From Channallabes apus (Eukaryota > Chordata > Actinopteri > Siluriformes > Clariidae), in contig CM060106.1 in assembly GCA_030522415.1 (NCBI GenBank), forward strand, positions 29,064,485 through 29,128,484: a stretch of DNA of 64,000 nucleotides, read 5' to 3'. The position numbers and the translations under genes are program-made. Each line of letters opens with the position of its first letter. The stretch's first letter is position 1. This document shows, in pieces, positions 32,775 through 44,439 of this stretch. The notes under the pieces are model-generated. The model was not told the DNA's origin. It ran no database searches and saw only the letters and a list, made by a program, of their open reading frames with translations.

Positions 32775-35700
32775 CTGTATGGGGAGCCAGTCAGTGCCTC
32801 TTCCTCAACCAGAGACCCAGTTGGATGAAAGTAACCACTGTTGAGAAGGAGAGGTTTTATGGAGATCAGGAACTGAAGTAAAACTTCCAGGGAACTCTTC
32901 GTGTCACCTAATGTTACCCTCTTGCGTGCATAGGAAGAATATATTTATTCTGACGAGACAGAAGCGATCAGATCAAGTGTTTACACGGATAATATTTACC
33001 TTTTGAATGGCTTATCAAAGGTTTACACCATCCCTTCTCATTCTGATTAAAAATGTATTCCCGAATATAGGGTTTACAGTACTGTACATAATGCATTATT
33101 TGCACAAACTATTACTGGTCGAATATTAATCTGACCGTTCATGGATTTTTAGGGTTATAATAATTTTGTTAATTTATAATTAGTTTGGCAAAAGAATTAT
33201 AATGGTCCTCATATAATGATCACACAAGAACGTAATATAGACAACGTAATTGGTACAAAATTTAATGTCCACATACAGTACTGTATGAGGACATTCAAGT
33301 CTCAAGTGGTTAATTATGCAAGCTTTTTTTTTTTTTTTTGAGCCAGGTGTGATCCAGTCTACCGACCACTCGTCCTCATGAGAACTGGGTTTCGCTTCGA
33401 AGGGAACTTAACATAAATGAATGCTGAGTGGTGAATAACTGTTAAACTGAATATTGGATAAATCTGTGATGATTTCTCCCCCAGCGATCCTGGAATTGAT
33501 GCTGGATGTGGACGTGACTATTCGGGCCAAGTCTGATTATTGAAGTACCACTTTATGGTGAAATCTCATTATACAAATATTCCTAATTCTCTCTTTTATT
33601 CCAATTGCTTTGGCTATTAGGTCTGTTTTTACGACTTGAAGAGTGAACAGTGCCAAATGCTGACACCATGGTGAATCGCGCCTTCTAATATAAGGCACAA
33701 ATAACAGCGTAGCCCTGCCGGATCTATTTGGCTCCCCTTGATGTTCGTTAGGGACAATAAACACAAATTTAACGCTGCTGGCCCGTATCCTCATTTTTTT
33801 AATTGGTGCTGGTAGCATCTGGAAAACTGTCTGGTCCTTGGCTATTTGGCTTATGGGAAGCAGCACCTAGAGGCTACGAAACTGACGAAGCCTGCTGCAT
33901 TTGAACGGCGGACTATACGATCTGAGGAACGCTCACAATGCAGTCGGAATTGTAGTGGGAATCACCAGTTCATTGATTCTCCAAGCCTTTAGGGAGCGAG
34001 AAATAAGCTTGGCTGAGTATTAAATGATTGCAGCGGGAGATTAGGTTTTACCCAAAAGAATTAGTGATATTCACCGAATTGATTTTGTTACAATTAGCAC
34101 TTAATAGTATTTGAACCATAGTTTAGGATGATGATGATGATGATAATGTGGATGAAGTGTTATGTCTTCAGTTCAATTTCCCCACCTTCAAAGTGGAACA
34201 GTTCTATAGCCATGACGAGTTCCCCCTCTCTCAGAGCTCCATGGGAGTTCGTATCGAAGGGCGGGGGGACGGGCGTTGAGCGGGAAGCCATTGCCACCCC
34301 TTAGGCGAGTCCCATTATGTCTATTCATTTGCAATAACCAGATGGTATTTCAGATTGTATCTCCAATCGCCTGCCGCATTAACACAGCGCTCTAGGTGTG
34401 GAGAGACAGCGAAAAACACCTCGAACTGAGAGGAAAAGAAACATTTTTGTGATGACATCCTGGCTTTTTTCCCCCCGCCATTTCACGTTGTTGTCAAAGT
34501 TATTGCAGATTTTTTTTTTTTTGCAAGCACCAAAGCCAAGCCTCTTTTCATTTGTTCGCGATTCATTTTTAGATTAGGTGATCATCAATCATGGCACTGA
34601 CAGGCCCAGATGGCACATTATTGTTGAGCTTCCAAATGTTTTTTTTCTCATAACACCATAGTCACCTGCAAACTCGACTTGGGCTCATTACGACGACCGA
34701 AACTTACTAAACAGCTAACATCGGAATAGCTTTTTAATATTACATGATGTCTGACATTAGAATACAAACCTATTTTGTTTTATTAGGATACTCTTTTATA
34801 CTTTCCCTTTGTAAATCTGTCTCATTTTGCGGCAAATTAAAAATGTACGTAAATTGGACTTATTCGAGTTATTCTGGCGTTTGTAAAGCTAAAAAGCATG
34901 CTCTCTGGTACAATTACAATTCAACATCACCAAGTTCTTGCTGAAGATCTCCCTTAAGTAAAACAAAAATAAAATAAATGAATTTAAAAAAAAGTCCGGC
35001 TCAGGTCAGAGTGATTGGAATGATTAAGATCTGAGCGTGCAGTGTGTTCCCAAGACACAGTTTAAAATGCAAAGCAAATACAAAGAGATGTAGGTCTGTA
35101 AAATAGCCGCTTAAAGTCCTGCTAGCCCTGATATCATGATGCTTGTGTGTACATGTGTGTGTATGTGTGTGGGTAGATAGAAAGCTCCAGGCAGAAGCTA
35201 TAAAAAGACCTAATTGAAAGATTTTCGCTGCCAAAAAAATACAAAGGACATGAGATGTTGGGTTTGGATGCTGCTGGCTGTATCAGATGTATGTGTGTGT
35301 ATGTATGTGTTCATGTTCCTGACCACGGGATATCATCATGTGAAAAAGCAAAGCGCTCGTCAGATTCCTTTCGCTCTTTTGGAGTCGTGTGAGTGGTTTG
35401 GGACGCTGTCCCATGTGTGATGTCATCGATTAATGGAGTGAACGGAGTAAAGGAAGTAAGGATATAAGCACCAAAGTGTAATAAATAATTGAATAGGTTT
35501 TTAATGTAAATGACCTGAGGCTATCTTTACACTTTACACGCATTACCCTGAAAAGGACGTATGAATATTAATGAGCGGTTAACCGCCGGCTAATTAGCTA
35601 CTCGTAATCTAGCGCACATTTGTCACATGGTTTTAGCTTGACCTGGAAGCAGATAAGACAATGGTTGAAGGTTAGAAAGTCGCTGATTCTTTATTATTTT

Positions 35701-35948
35701 CAGGGTGAGCTGGATCTGAACTTTTATATACTTTGACTAACCAGGAATTGACTTTCTCTTCATACTTCTGCAAATATGGACGCAATTTTGCATGACCAAA
35801 TGATCCAAAAACATGCACCGTAGTAGACTATGTGCCATACTCTTCATATTACCGGTTAAATTTATTATCACTTATAATAAAAATCATAATAATAATAATC
35901 AAATCATAATAAATTGGTCACATTTTTGCCACACTTTGCAATGGCAGT
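32775..35948. other. Long single-copy non-coding stretch, repeat-poor
   Basis: No exon was recognised. It is the largest region with few repeats upstream of the kinase exon, especially 33480-34560. Overlapping double footprints sit at 33075-33086 and 33274-33285. An acceptor-like CTCCCCCAG at 33477-33485 is followed by an 18-codon open frame ending in TGA, which I could not tie to any protein. Confidence 0.45.
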
Positions 35949-35959
35949 ATGTTTTTATT

Positions 35960-36346
35960 CATTCATTCATTTTCTATACCGCTTAATCCTGTGTTCAGGG
36001 TCGCGGGGGGCCTGGAGCCTATCCCAGAAGACTTCGGGCACTAGACGGGGTACACCCTGGACCAGGGTGCCAATCCATCGCAGGGCACACACACATACAC
36101 ACACTCACACACCCAATCACACACTACGGGCAATTTAGGAACGCCAATTAGCCTAACCTGCATGTCTTTGGACTGTGGGAGGAACCCGGAGTACCCGGAG
36201 GAAACCCACCAAGCACGGGGAGAACATGCAAACTCTATGCACACAGAGACGGGAATCGAGCCTGGCCGGGGAATCGAACATGGCCGGGGAATCGAACCCA
36301 GACCCTGGAGGTGCAAAGCGACAGTGCTAACCACTACACCACCGCC
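35960..36346 (-). mobile_element. tRNA-headed SINE, full length, reverse, triple B-box form
   Basis: Starts CATTCATTCATT and ends ACTACACCACCGCC. The B-box region has three units (GGGAATCGAGCC, GGGGAATCGAACAT and GGGGAATCGAACCC). Flanks ATGTTTTTATT lie at 35949-35959 and 36347-36357. Confidence 0.93.
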
Positions 36347-36359
36347 ATGTTTTTATTTT

Positions 36360-36710
36360 TTTTTATTTTATTTTTTTTATGAAACCTAGGCATCAGCAAA
36401 CTGTGACTAGAATGAATCGTGGCCTATGTGCTGGGTCTGTGTGTGAGCGTTCTTCCAGCAGGCCGGAAGCCTCAGGAGGATGGGTCTTGTACAGGCAGGC
36501 AGTGTATTATCACCTCAAGTACAGTGTCAGGTAAACTGGCTTGTAGGGCGTGAGAGGTACATTCTCTCCTAATGGCATATCAGTGTTAGAAATTTCACAT
36601 TCTATACAAAAAGTTTTTTTGTTGTTTTGTTTTTTTATACGTAGATCCAGACATCAGTCTTATATAATCAGAATTAGCCATCCAACAGAGAGAGAACTCG
36701 AAATCTAAAC

Positions 36711-36754
<44 letters not shown>

Positions 36755-37180
36755 GCTTTGTAGAAAACGGGACGTTTCAGATGCACATATGGTGTTGTGA
36801 AATACTTATTTTCAGTGTAAAAAAAAAAAAAAAAAGCTGTCAGTAAACCATAGTGAAGAGGAAAATCACACATGGTTCCCAATGCATTACACATGCAACC
36901 TGTAAGTAAAATAGTTTTCACGCATTTCATTTGGACTCAACCGAGCTGCGTTCGCTTCGAGATATGTTTAATTATAAAGTCTTTATCCTGACACTGAGTG
37001 AATTAATCAGATATAGATCAGCGTGGGACTGCAGAGTTTTTGGCACAGCCTCCGTGCGACTACTTTTGTCTGCAGAAGCTCTTATGCAGAGGTACTGGAA
37101 AGAGATTTCACATCAGCAGATGGAAATGAGAGACGATCAAGAAACTGTATATACACACAGCAGTGAGATTCTATGCAACC
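36360..37180. other. Single-copy non-coding stretch
   Basis: An (AT)n microsatellite at about 36716-36751 and A/T homopolymers are present. No exon recognised. Confidence 0.4.
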
Positions 37181-37185
37181 AAAGG

Positions 37186-37405
37186 AGGTACAGTACTGTA
37201 TGTCCCCTACATACGAACAAGTTCCGTTCCTACTGTATAGCTCGTTCTTACTGTAAGTCCGATTTGTTCGTAAGTCCAGCAAGCATTGTAGACAGACATG
37301 TACGCCAGACATCTGATCTAACTTCCCCAATTGAACATGCACATGTTTGTATCTTTGAAGAGTTTGTAACTCAGATATTTGTATGTGGAGAACTAACTGT
37401 GTATT
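37186..37405. mobile_element. Short MITE family D, TA/CAGT-type termini
   Basis: Left part CCTACATACGAACAAGTTCC and right part GTTTGTAACTCAGATATTTG plus TATGTGGAGAACTA form a partial inverted repeat. CGTTCTTACTGTAAGTCC and TTTGTTCGTAAGTCC recur inside. I recognise this as a common fish MITE style, but its superfamily is inferred only. Confidence 0.5.
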
Positions 37406-37439
37406 AGAAATTGTGTGAATGAGACCAAATAAGGGAACC

Positions 37440-37775
37440 ATAAGCATTGAAAAAGAACAGTCGGTAGCATAGAAAAAGAACTCGAAAAACCCGCTTCGAC
37501 GGCACCCATAGGTCTCCTGATGAGCGGATTTGAAGTTCGACTTGGCCTCTAGATCTCAGTCCAATCAACTGTCTGCGGGACGTGCTGGAAAAACAAGTCC
37601 GATCCATGGAGGCTGCACCTTATAACTTGCAGGACTAAATGATCTGTGCTCCTTCAGAGGGGCAGTGGAGTCCATGCCTCGATGGATCAGAGGTGTTTTG
37701 GTTAAGAAAAAAAAAAGGAGGACCTACTTAACATTAAGTGGGGGGGTCATAATGTTATGTCTATGTGTGTGTGAT
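37440..37775 (+). mobile_element. Tc1-like transposon 3' half
   Basis: In frame it reads LDLSPINCLRDVLEKQVRSM and then EAAPYNLQD, matching the SPDLNPIEHLWDVL block of Tc1 transposases. VESMPRWIRGVLVKKK and GGTCATAATGTTATG follow at the 3' end. Stops and an A-rich expansion break the frame. It is the forward counterpart of 505-700. Confidence 0.8.
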
Positions 37776-38047
37776 TTCTCAATCGGATTTCCTAATCAAA
37801 GTTCAGTTTAAGTATAGGTTTGAGCTTGGAGAGCATATTGTACTGTATGTACCAAAGCTTAAACAAAGTCTTCATTAGCTATACCTTCTTGGCATTTGTA
37901 CTGTATAATAATCACACTTGGATGATTTTTGCTGAGTCGGATTAAAAAGCTGATTTGCACAGTTCTTGTTCTTATTGTAGCACTGGCACCCAAACTTGCT
38001 CTGTGCTCCAACTTTGGATTGGATTAACTTTATTATTTATTGTGCAT

Positions 38048-38432
38048 ACACAGTGCTGTGCAAAACTCCTGAACCACTCTTCATTTCTTTAAATTTAATT
38101 TAATTTAATTATGTACTGTAGATTCAATAGATTAGAATTCACTAAAATGTTTTACTGCATCTGTGCCTAAAGATAAAAAAAATTGGTTGTAAAGTATATG
38201 TACAGTAACAACCTCAGCAGCAACCTCATTTCCCCTCTCGTCTGTTCCAACCACTCAGCATTCAGCATCACCAGTATACTAATCATCAGTCACGATCTCT
38301 ACATGTTTCCCACTGGAACCATACAGTAGGTCAATGTGTGGCTTAACAAACATTCTTCTGAAACTAAGACAAAAAAGTCCTTCAGGAAGCCTGGAGAATT
38401 ATAGGACAGTGCAAAAGTTTTTGGCATCCTGT
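38048..38432 (-). mobile_element. MITE family A copy 3
   Basis: Opens CAGTGCTGTGCAAAACTCCT and closes at GACAGTGCAAAAGTTTTTGG. The body has AGCAGCAACCTCATTTCCCC and CAGCATCACCAGTATACTAA. Relative to sisters it has five extra bases at 38201-38207, where ATGTAACAACC became ATGTACAGTAACAACC. Confidence 0.8.
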
Positions 38433-38434
38433 AT

Positions 38435-39130
38435 TTATTTAAATTTTTTGTAAAACTTTATACTGTACATGTTTATTTGATAACTTTGTTAAGTAAAAAA
38501 AAAAATCTGATTTCCAATCATTAGTATTGCAGCAAAAAATAAAAATCTTATTGTAATGGCAGTCATGTAAATAATCTGAACCAAAATGGATGAAGAACCA
38601 AATAGAATTAATTGATCAAGAACTCCTTGTTCCAAGTGTGAACTGAATACAAATCAATACTGTTTTTTACTCTCTGTGCTTTACCTAATTCTCCACTTCG
38701 TTTCTCATTTCTTGATTTTTCGATTAGTTTATCTGCTCTTGTTTTTTTTTTTTTTCCCCTACAGTACGTTTTCGGTTTTACCCTGAGATTTGACAGCTCT
38801 GTTCACACATGCCTCCGCCATGAGATTTCAGCTCTTGGAGTTATCAGCAAAGTGTTAGCGGACAAATCTCTAATGGAAGAGTGTTGCTTCTCTCTGTAAA
38901 ATTGACAAGTACACTGTATGTTGACCTGCTGGGAGAAATGTTTGACTCAGTGATGTTGATCTGTTTATCTGTGCAGCACAGTGACTGAAGAAGGCCAAAG
39001 CGTACGTACAAATTCTTTTATTATCGCTAGCGGAGTGTCCATGAACTTCTCCTTAGATGATAAAGGCATGATTTGTGTAGTGAGTGTTATATCTTTAGTA
39101 GGAAATCCATATGTGCTCGCACTCGATCGT
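38435..39130. other. Single-copy non-coding stretch
   Basis: No exon recognised. Footprint 7-mers at 38461 and 38760. Confidence 0.4.
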
Positions 39131-39134
39131 CAGT

Positions 39135-39555
39135 AGTAATAAGTCAGTGGCACTGAAGAAAAAACAGGAGGCAGAGCTAGAGGTAGCAGAGCTGAAGATG
39201 TTGAGGTTCTCTTTGGGAGTGACAAGGATGGATAGGATCAAGAATGAGTTCATCAGAGGGACAACCCATGTGTGATGTTTTGGAGATAAAGTCAGAGAGG
39301 CCAGATTGAGGTGGTTTGGACATGTTCAGAGGAGAGATGGTGAATATATCGGTAGAAGGATGCTGACGTTGGAACTGCCAGGCAGGAGGTCTAGAGGAAG
39401 ACCAAAGAGGAGATTTATGGATGCAGTGAGAGAGGACATGAAGTTAGTTGGTGTGAGAGAAGAGGATGCAGAGGATAGGGTTAGATGGAGGCAGATGATT
39501 CGCTGTGGCGACCCCTGAAAGGGAACAGCCGAAAGACAAAGAAGAAAGAAGATTC
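39135..39555 (+). mobile_element. RTE-like LINE 3' end
   Basis: Encodes the C-terminal tail of a non-LTR retrotransposon polyprotein, including RWFGHVQRRD and GRPKRRF motifs, then GGCGACCCCTGAAAGGGAAC and a GAAGAAAGAAG tail. The same 3' end in reverse is at 52392-52630. RTE-like is my family judgement from these motifs. Confidence 0.8.
39306..39518 (+). pseudogene. LINE polyprotein C-terminus
   Basis: An open stretch of 70 residues begins MRWFGHVQRRDGEYIGRRM and ends IRCGDP-stop. It lacks the endonuclease and reverse transcriptase domains, so it is a 5'-truncated copy. The tail after reverse transcriptase is basic, consistent with nucleic acid binding. Confidence 0.8.
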
Positions 39556-39559
39556 CACC

Positions 39560-40020
39560 CCATCAACCAGTAAGAGTGAGGGCTAAGATAAGCTTCCTGT
39601 GATACACATACAGTAGAGCCAGCCAAAATACTTATTAGGACGGTGTAAAACACGATTAAAGGAAAGCGCTATCTGTCAACTTCTGCATGAACATGCTCAC
39701 TGATGACCATGATTAATTAGTCTCGCTGTGATTGACGGGAGTAAGAGTCATATCTCTCCTACCCAGAGAGTAGAGCCAGTCTGTTTTCTTGGGGTATAAA
39801 AAAGACTTGCGAAGCTGCTGATAAGTTAAGTATTGTAATAGTCATATTATATTGTCATATTGTAATAGTCTTATATTACATTGTAAAATTGAAGGAGATA
39901 AAGGATCTCAGTGAGGTGTTGCACTGCTAACAACCAGAGCAGTCTCAATATCAGTATGTCTTTCGATAGACAGGCAGTGCTGGCCAAAGTGCACATATTT
40001 TGTAAAGGTAAAGATATTCC
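39560..40020. other. Single-copy non-coding stretch
   Basis: No exon recognised. A TCATATTATATTGTCATATTG run is present near 39842. Confidence 0.4.
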
Positions 40021-40021
40021 A

Positions 40022-40200
40022 GGGTTAGTGCTTAACACTGTCGGCTTGCACCTTCAGGGTCCGGGTTCGATTCCCGCCTCGCGGTCTGTGTGCATAGAGT
40101 TTGCATGTTCTTCTTGTGATTGATGGGTTTCCTCCTACAGTCCAAAGACGTAGATTGAGTTAATTGGTAATTTCCAAATTAGTGTGTGAAAGTGAAAGAG
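40022..40200 (+). mobile_element. SINE, 3' truncated
   Basis: Has AGTGCTTAACACTGTCGGC, GGGTTCGATTCCCGCC, TTTGCATGTTCTTCTTGTG and CAGTCCAAAGACGTAG; it then fades at TGTGTGAAAGTG. Confidence 0.8.
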
Positions 40201-40229
40201 CGTGTGAATGTCCTAAGGTCGTGAAAATG

Positions 40230-40490
40230 GGAATAAATAAATTGGAGCTGATTGGCCACATAGCGCTGGTCTCCGAGTGTGTAACTCCGCCCCCAACGGA
40301 GTGTGAGCGAGCAGTTCGAAAAGATGCGGTCGGCTGGCGTCACGTGGTTCGGAGGAAACATGATGGTCTTCGGCCCTCCCGACTGAGTGGTACTGTAGTA
40401 GTAGCCTTAATGTGGGAGTCCCCTAGTGACGGGGAGGAATTGGACACGACTTTTTACGGAGAAAATCTGGGGAAAAAAAAGTATCCACTC
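40230..40490 (+). repeat. Dispersed repeat family E, copy 1
   Basis: It shares CACGTGGTTCGGAGGAAAC, GGTCTTCGGCCCTCCC, GTAGTAGCCTTAATG, GGAATTGGACACGAC and GGGGAAAA with 52640-52775. The family is common in fish DNA and ends in a purine-rich tail, suggesting a SINE or LINE tail. Exact class not known to me. Confidence 0.6.
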
Positions 40491-40499
40491 AATAAATGA

Positions 40500-40820
40500 A
40501 GCTGTACTTGAGGACAGTAACAAACTTATTGTACAGTAGTAACCTTTCACCTCTGGTCATAGGACAAAGTTGATCAGTCAGGATATGTTTTTTGAGTATT
40601 TCTGTGTAGCCATCCCTTTGAGGGTACAAATAGCTACAAACCATCCCAATCAAACAAATTCAACTGTTCATGAATTATATTTTTCTCATGTGTGTCTGCT
40701 TTATATGCTTCAATGATGGGCTGTAATTTGGCATGCATATGCTAACATATGTGGATATGTTTCTCGGTTCTTGGGCTACGTGGAGGCTTTGCCTGCCCTT
40801 TGTGTGGATGCCCTTAGACT

Positions 40821-40864
<44 letters not shown>

Positions 40865-41965
40865 AACATGTGTTGAGCCATTAATTTGCCCGTTACGTAT
40901 GCATTTATTCATGTTGAAATGTTTGACTGAAACCCAGATTAGCATCCAAACAGAGGTTGTGTGCTTTCCGCACAGCCTTCGGTCTATTTCCATATTGTGG
41001 CACAATGGACGTTTCATGTTCATGTTTACTTCTACACGCCTACTGTTTGAATAATGAATTCTTGGAGGCTTTCAGCGCATCACTTCAGAAGAGAAACACA
41101 TCAGCCAATTTCATTTACTTTATCTTGTTTTTCTTTTTTTTTTTTTTTTTTAAACTCTAACTGTAAAGTTTTGTACAGGTGATACTTGGTGTCATTTCCA
41201 AAATTGCTTTTACCCCTAATTACTCGTCAGCTTATAAAACAGTACTTTATGCACAATAGCCAGAAAAAAAAAAAAATTTTGGTGGGGGGGGGGGGGAATA
41301 TGGTAGTAAATGACTGAATCAGCTTAATCAAATATTTATTAAGGATGTATAACTATGTGCCACCGTTTGCACGGTTGTGCACATAAATTAATGAGGCCAT
41401 GAGAGACTGAGAGACTAAATCCAGGTCAAGACATCATCATTTGTGTTTGCAGTGTAAGCTGTTTTATCATGCTTTTAAATCACTAATTTGTCACGTTGCT
41501 AAAATAATGTGCGCGTTTGGGTTAATTTTGGTTAATGTGCTCTCCTGTCAAAAAAAAACAAAAAAAAAAAACACTCCTAGAGATTAAAAGATATACAGAC
41601 GAAGCACTCGCAGTTACAGCTCACTTTTAAGTAAGTGGTGTTCAGAATTTCATTTGTATGAAAATAAGTTCCTTGAGATCCTTCAGTCCTTAGGCAGTAC
41701 TGTATGTTCGCTTAAAAACTCGTACACATTTCTTCTAGTAGTATGAAAGTATGTAGTTACATCTGAGAACTGAATATCGATGTGAGAAACTTTTAATGCT
41801 GCTTTTAATGATTAATGATTGATTTTAGACATCGGTCTGTGTGTACGGCTGTGTCTCAAATCACATTCTGGTGTACTACAGTATTCTGGACTGCTTGCTT
41901 ATAAGGATGGATAACTTTCTACTGTGTTCACAAGGAGAAATGCAAACCAAAACAATAGAGCAGAT
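40500..41965. other. Single-copy non-coding stretch
   Basis: A (CT)n tract at 40828-40861 and poly-T and poly-G runs (41137-41152, 41283-41296) are present. No exon recognised. Confidence 0.4.
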
Positions 41966-41970
41966 GCTGT

Positions 41971-42504
41971 ATACTACGAGAGACGTTCAAGTCAAACTGG
42001 GACTGGTGAATGAAGCTATAAAAATTATTGACATTTATAGAAGACTTCAAGCACGGTACAGTGATGAGACTCTTAACTGCAGGATGACGTGAATATCGGT
42101 CGCGGCCGAGGTGGCTCTGAGCCCGCTGCAGTCGTTCCTGCAAGTTGCAAGCCAGCTTGTGGAAGAGACACATTTGTCTGTGGGAACTGTACTCACAATC
42201 ATTGCCACATCCCCCATATACAGTAGTTCTGACTTCACTCCAAGGCATTTCCACATGTTTGGACCATTTAAAGGAGTTCCTGGGAGGCCAGGGTTTCAGA
42301 GGTGAAGCAGGCAGTGCAAAGTTTTCTCCATGTTCTGAGAAAATTTTCTACCTTGATGGTATCTGTGCAGTAGTGAAACACTTGGATAAATGCATTAATG
42401 TAGCAGCGAATTATACTGTATCTCTTATGCTCTCATAACTGTGTTCTGTTATTCTACGCCATAAAAAAGTCTCGGTTTGACTTAAACGCCCTTTGTATAC
42501 TGTA
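41971..42504 (+). mobile_element. mariner-type transposon, internally deleted, both ends present
   Basis: Left end GACGTTCAAGTCAAACTGGG and, inverted, right end GGCGTTTAAGTCAAACCGAG match, with TA-rich flanks. The body encodes PHPPY then, after a frame change, SSDFTPRHFHMFGP, equivalent to PHPPYSPDLAPSDFHLFGP of mariner transposases. The frame change coincides with a TACAGTA at 42219-42225. About 0.5 kb remain. Confidence 0.88.
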
Positions 42505-42509
42505 GTTGA

Positions 42510-43314
42510 TGAAAAGACTTTTTGCAATAACTGTATTGATAAACAGAAAAGGGAGGAGCTTATATCTGACTCGGGACATAATCATGTATTCTGATCTACT
42601 GTACAGTGTACCAAGTCCATTTGGACACCCTGCTTTCTTATAATATAATATATTGAAACCCCTTACAAGACATATACTATTGGAATGTATATAATTTGTG
42701 AATATAAGCAATTTAATTAATTTGCAAGATGCACCCAGTCATTACTTAATTAAATATTCTGCAAATTGATAGTAATATTGCTCAATGACTTATTAACTAA
42801 ATATACAGGTATATTACTTACAAATCATCATTGTTATATTACTATCATGTCATATATATCATATCACATTATATTTCATGTGTCATATCATATCATATGA
42901 TATCATACTTATCAAAATGAATGTCGCACAAAGTGAATGCCCGGACTCCTGCAAGCTCCATGACTTTTTCCCCTTTCTTTTTTTTTTCGCACTTCAGCGA
43001 GGTGCAGTGACTGATGGGTAATTTTGCTTGTCCACTTCCAGCATAGTGCTGAATCATTGTTCACTTGTTCCCTGCACTGTACATAGTTCCCTTTGAACTG
43101 AGCACGGCCTACGTTCGGAATCTTGTGCAGTCCATTTCACAGGAACCCCCCCTGGCCGATCGGAACGCATCACACATCACAGATCACCGACGACAGTAGG
43201 GTTCATTAAAGATACATTTCTTAAGAAAATGTTGAAATTTCTAAGCAATTTAGGATACAGTCACCTGACACATTATTCTACATACAGTATGCCAAAACAA
43301 AATACTTGAGCCAT
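42510..43314. other. Single-copy AT-rich stretch
   Basis: A CATATCATATCATATGATATC run near 42880-42905 is internally palindromic. No exon recognised. Confidence 0.4.
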
Positions 43315-43322
43315 CCAGAAAG

Positions 43323-44243
43323 TAGGGCTGGGCGATATGGCTGAAAACTGTATCACGATATCAGTGTTTCATATCGGTCATTATTGATATTTTTTTATGA
43401 CCCATTTAAAATAAGGACCAGGAGAAGAATATATTATATTTAAACATTTTTATTTTAAACTTAACCTTCCTATGATCATAGTCCCATCAGTTATTAAGAC
43501 AGAAATGTCAACAACCATGGAAAAATCTAATAATTAAAATGTAAACATAAGTCTAAAGTCACAATGAACACTTAACAATTATCTCTTAACATTTAAGGTG
43601 CAAAATTAAAAGAAAATGTAAGAAATGCTTAATAAAGTGTAATAAAATAGTGCAATGTGTTTATTATATCAGATGCCTTTAGAGAAAACTACAACAAAAA
43701 TATATTGTTGTAATATTTTTGAGTTTGATGTTAATTCACTGGCGGGCCACCAGGGGGCAATACCGCGTTGTATACTATGTGTGTCGTGCGCACTGAATGC
43801 AGTAAAAGAAGAATACCGTTTTTCTCCATGCCTCCGTTTCTCACACAAAAAGCAAGTAATATTATAGATGTTAGTTGTGCATATTGATGCAAACAATTAT
43901 TACAATTGTAATACCAAAGAATAAACTACCCGCCAATGTGGCTAGTGAGACTAAAGTTATTACCCGCCACAGCCGAATTTTACCCGCATTTGGCGAGTGG
44001 GCGGGTGCCAATGTCAACGCCATCTTGTCTCCGTTTATGCTCCCTGAATCGCGACACTTCCGGGTCCTAGAGCCGGTCGCGGAGTGAGTGCGCATGACAG
44101 CAACCAAACTAGCTTCGCGACCTCTGTTTTCTTCCGACAAAAAATTAAAAAAATATCGAACGTTCTATCGAACACATTTTTTATTGATATCGTTCACGTG
44201 TCTATCGCGAAACATATCGTTATCGTTTTATCGCCCAGGCCTA
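43323..44243 (-). mobile_element. Non-autonomous hAT element, complete (family H1, reverse)
   Basis: Starts TAGGGCTGGGCGATATGGCTG and ends TTTTATCGCCCAGGCCTA. Exact 8-bp flanks CCAGAAAG lie at 43315-43322 and 44244-44251. The body is the inverse of 11502-12387, with a GC-rich core (43960-44110). No transposase frame. At 921 bp it has small indels relative to the 886-bp copy. Confidence 0.94.
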
Positions 44244-44439
44244 CCAGAAAGTCTCAATTTTGAATCTTGATCATTTCTTATTATTTAGATTCCAAAAATC
44301 TGGGTTTTTATGTACTTTAATGTAGTCCTGGGGAATAGTTCTCCAGACGTCCTAAAGGACTTTTTAGGCTCTCATTTTTAGCAAAATTGTCGCTCTAATT
44401 TTCAGTCCAGTCCCTGTAGGGGACCAGTTTCAGAGCAAT

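Noticed and set aside
33477..33541. Acceptor-like CTCCCCCAG followed by an 18-codon frame ending in TGA
   Set aside because: The peptide resembles no BRSK segment and no donor follows. Most likely chance.
42840..42910. CATATCATATCATATGATATC stretch as a possible protein-binding array
   Set aside because: It is a simple AT-rich semi-palindromic microsatellite without conserved spacing.
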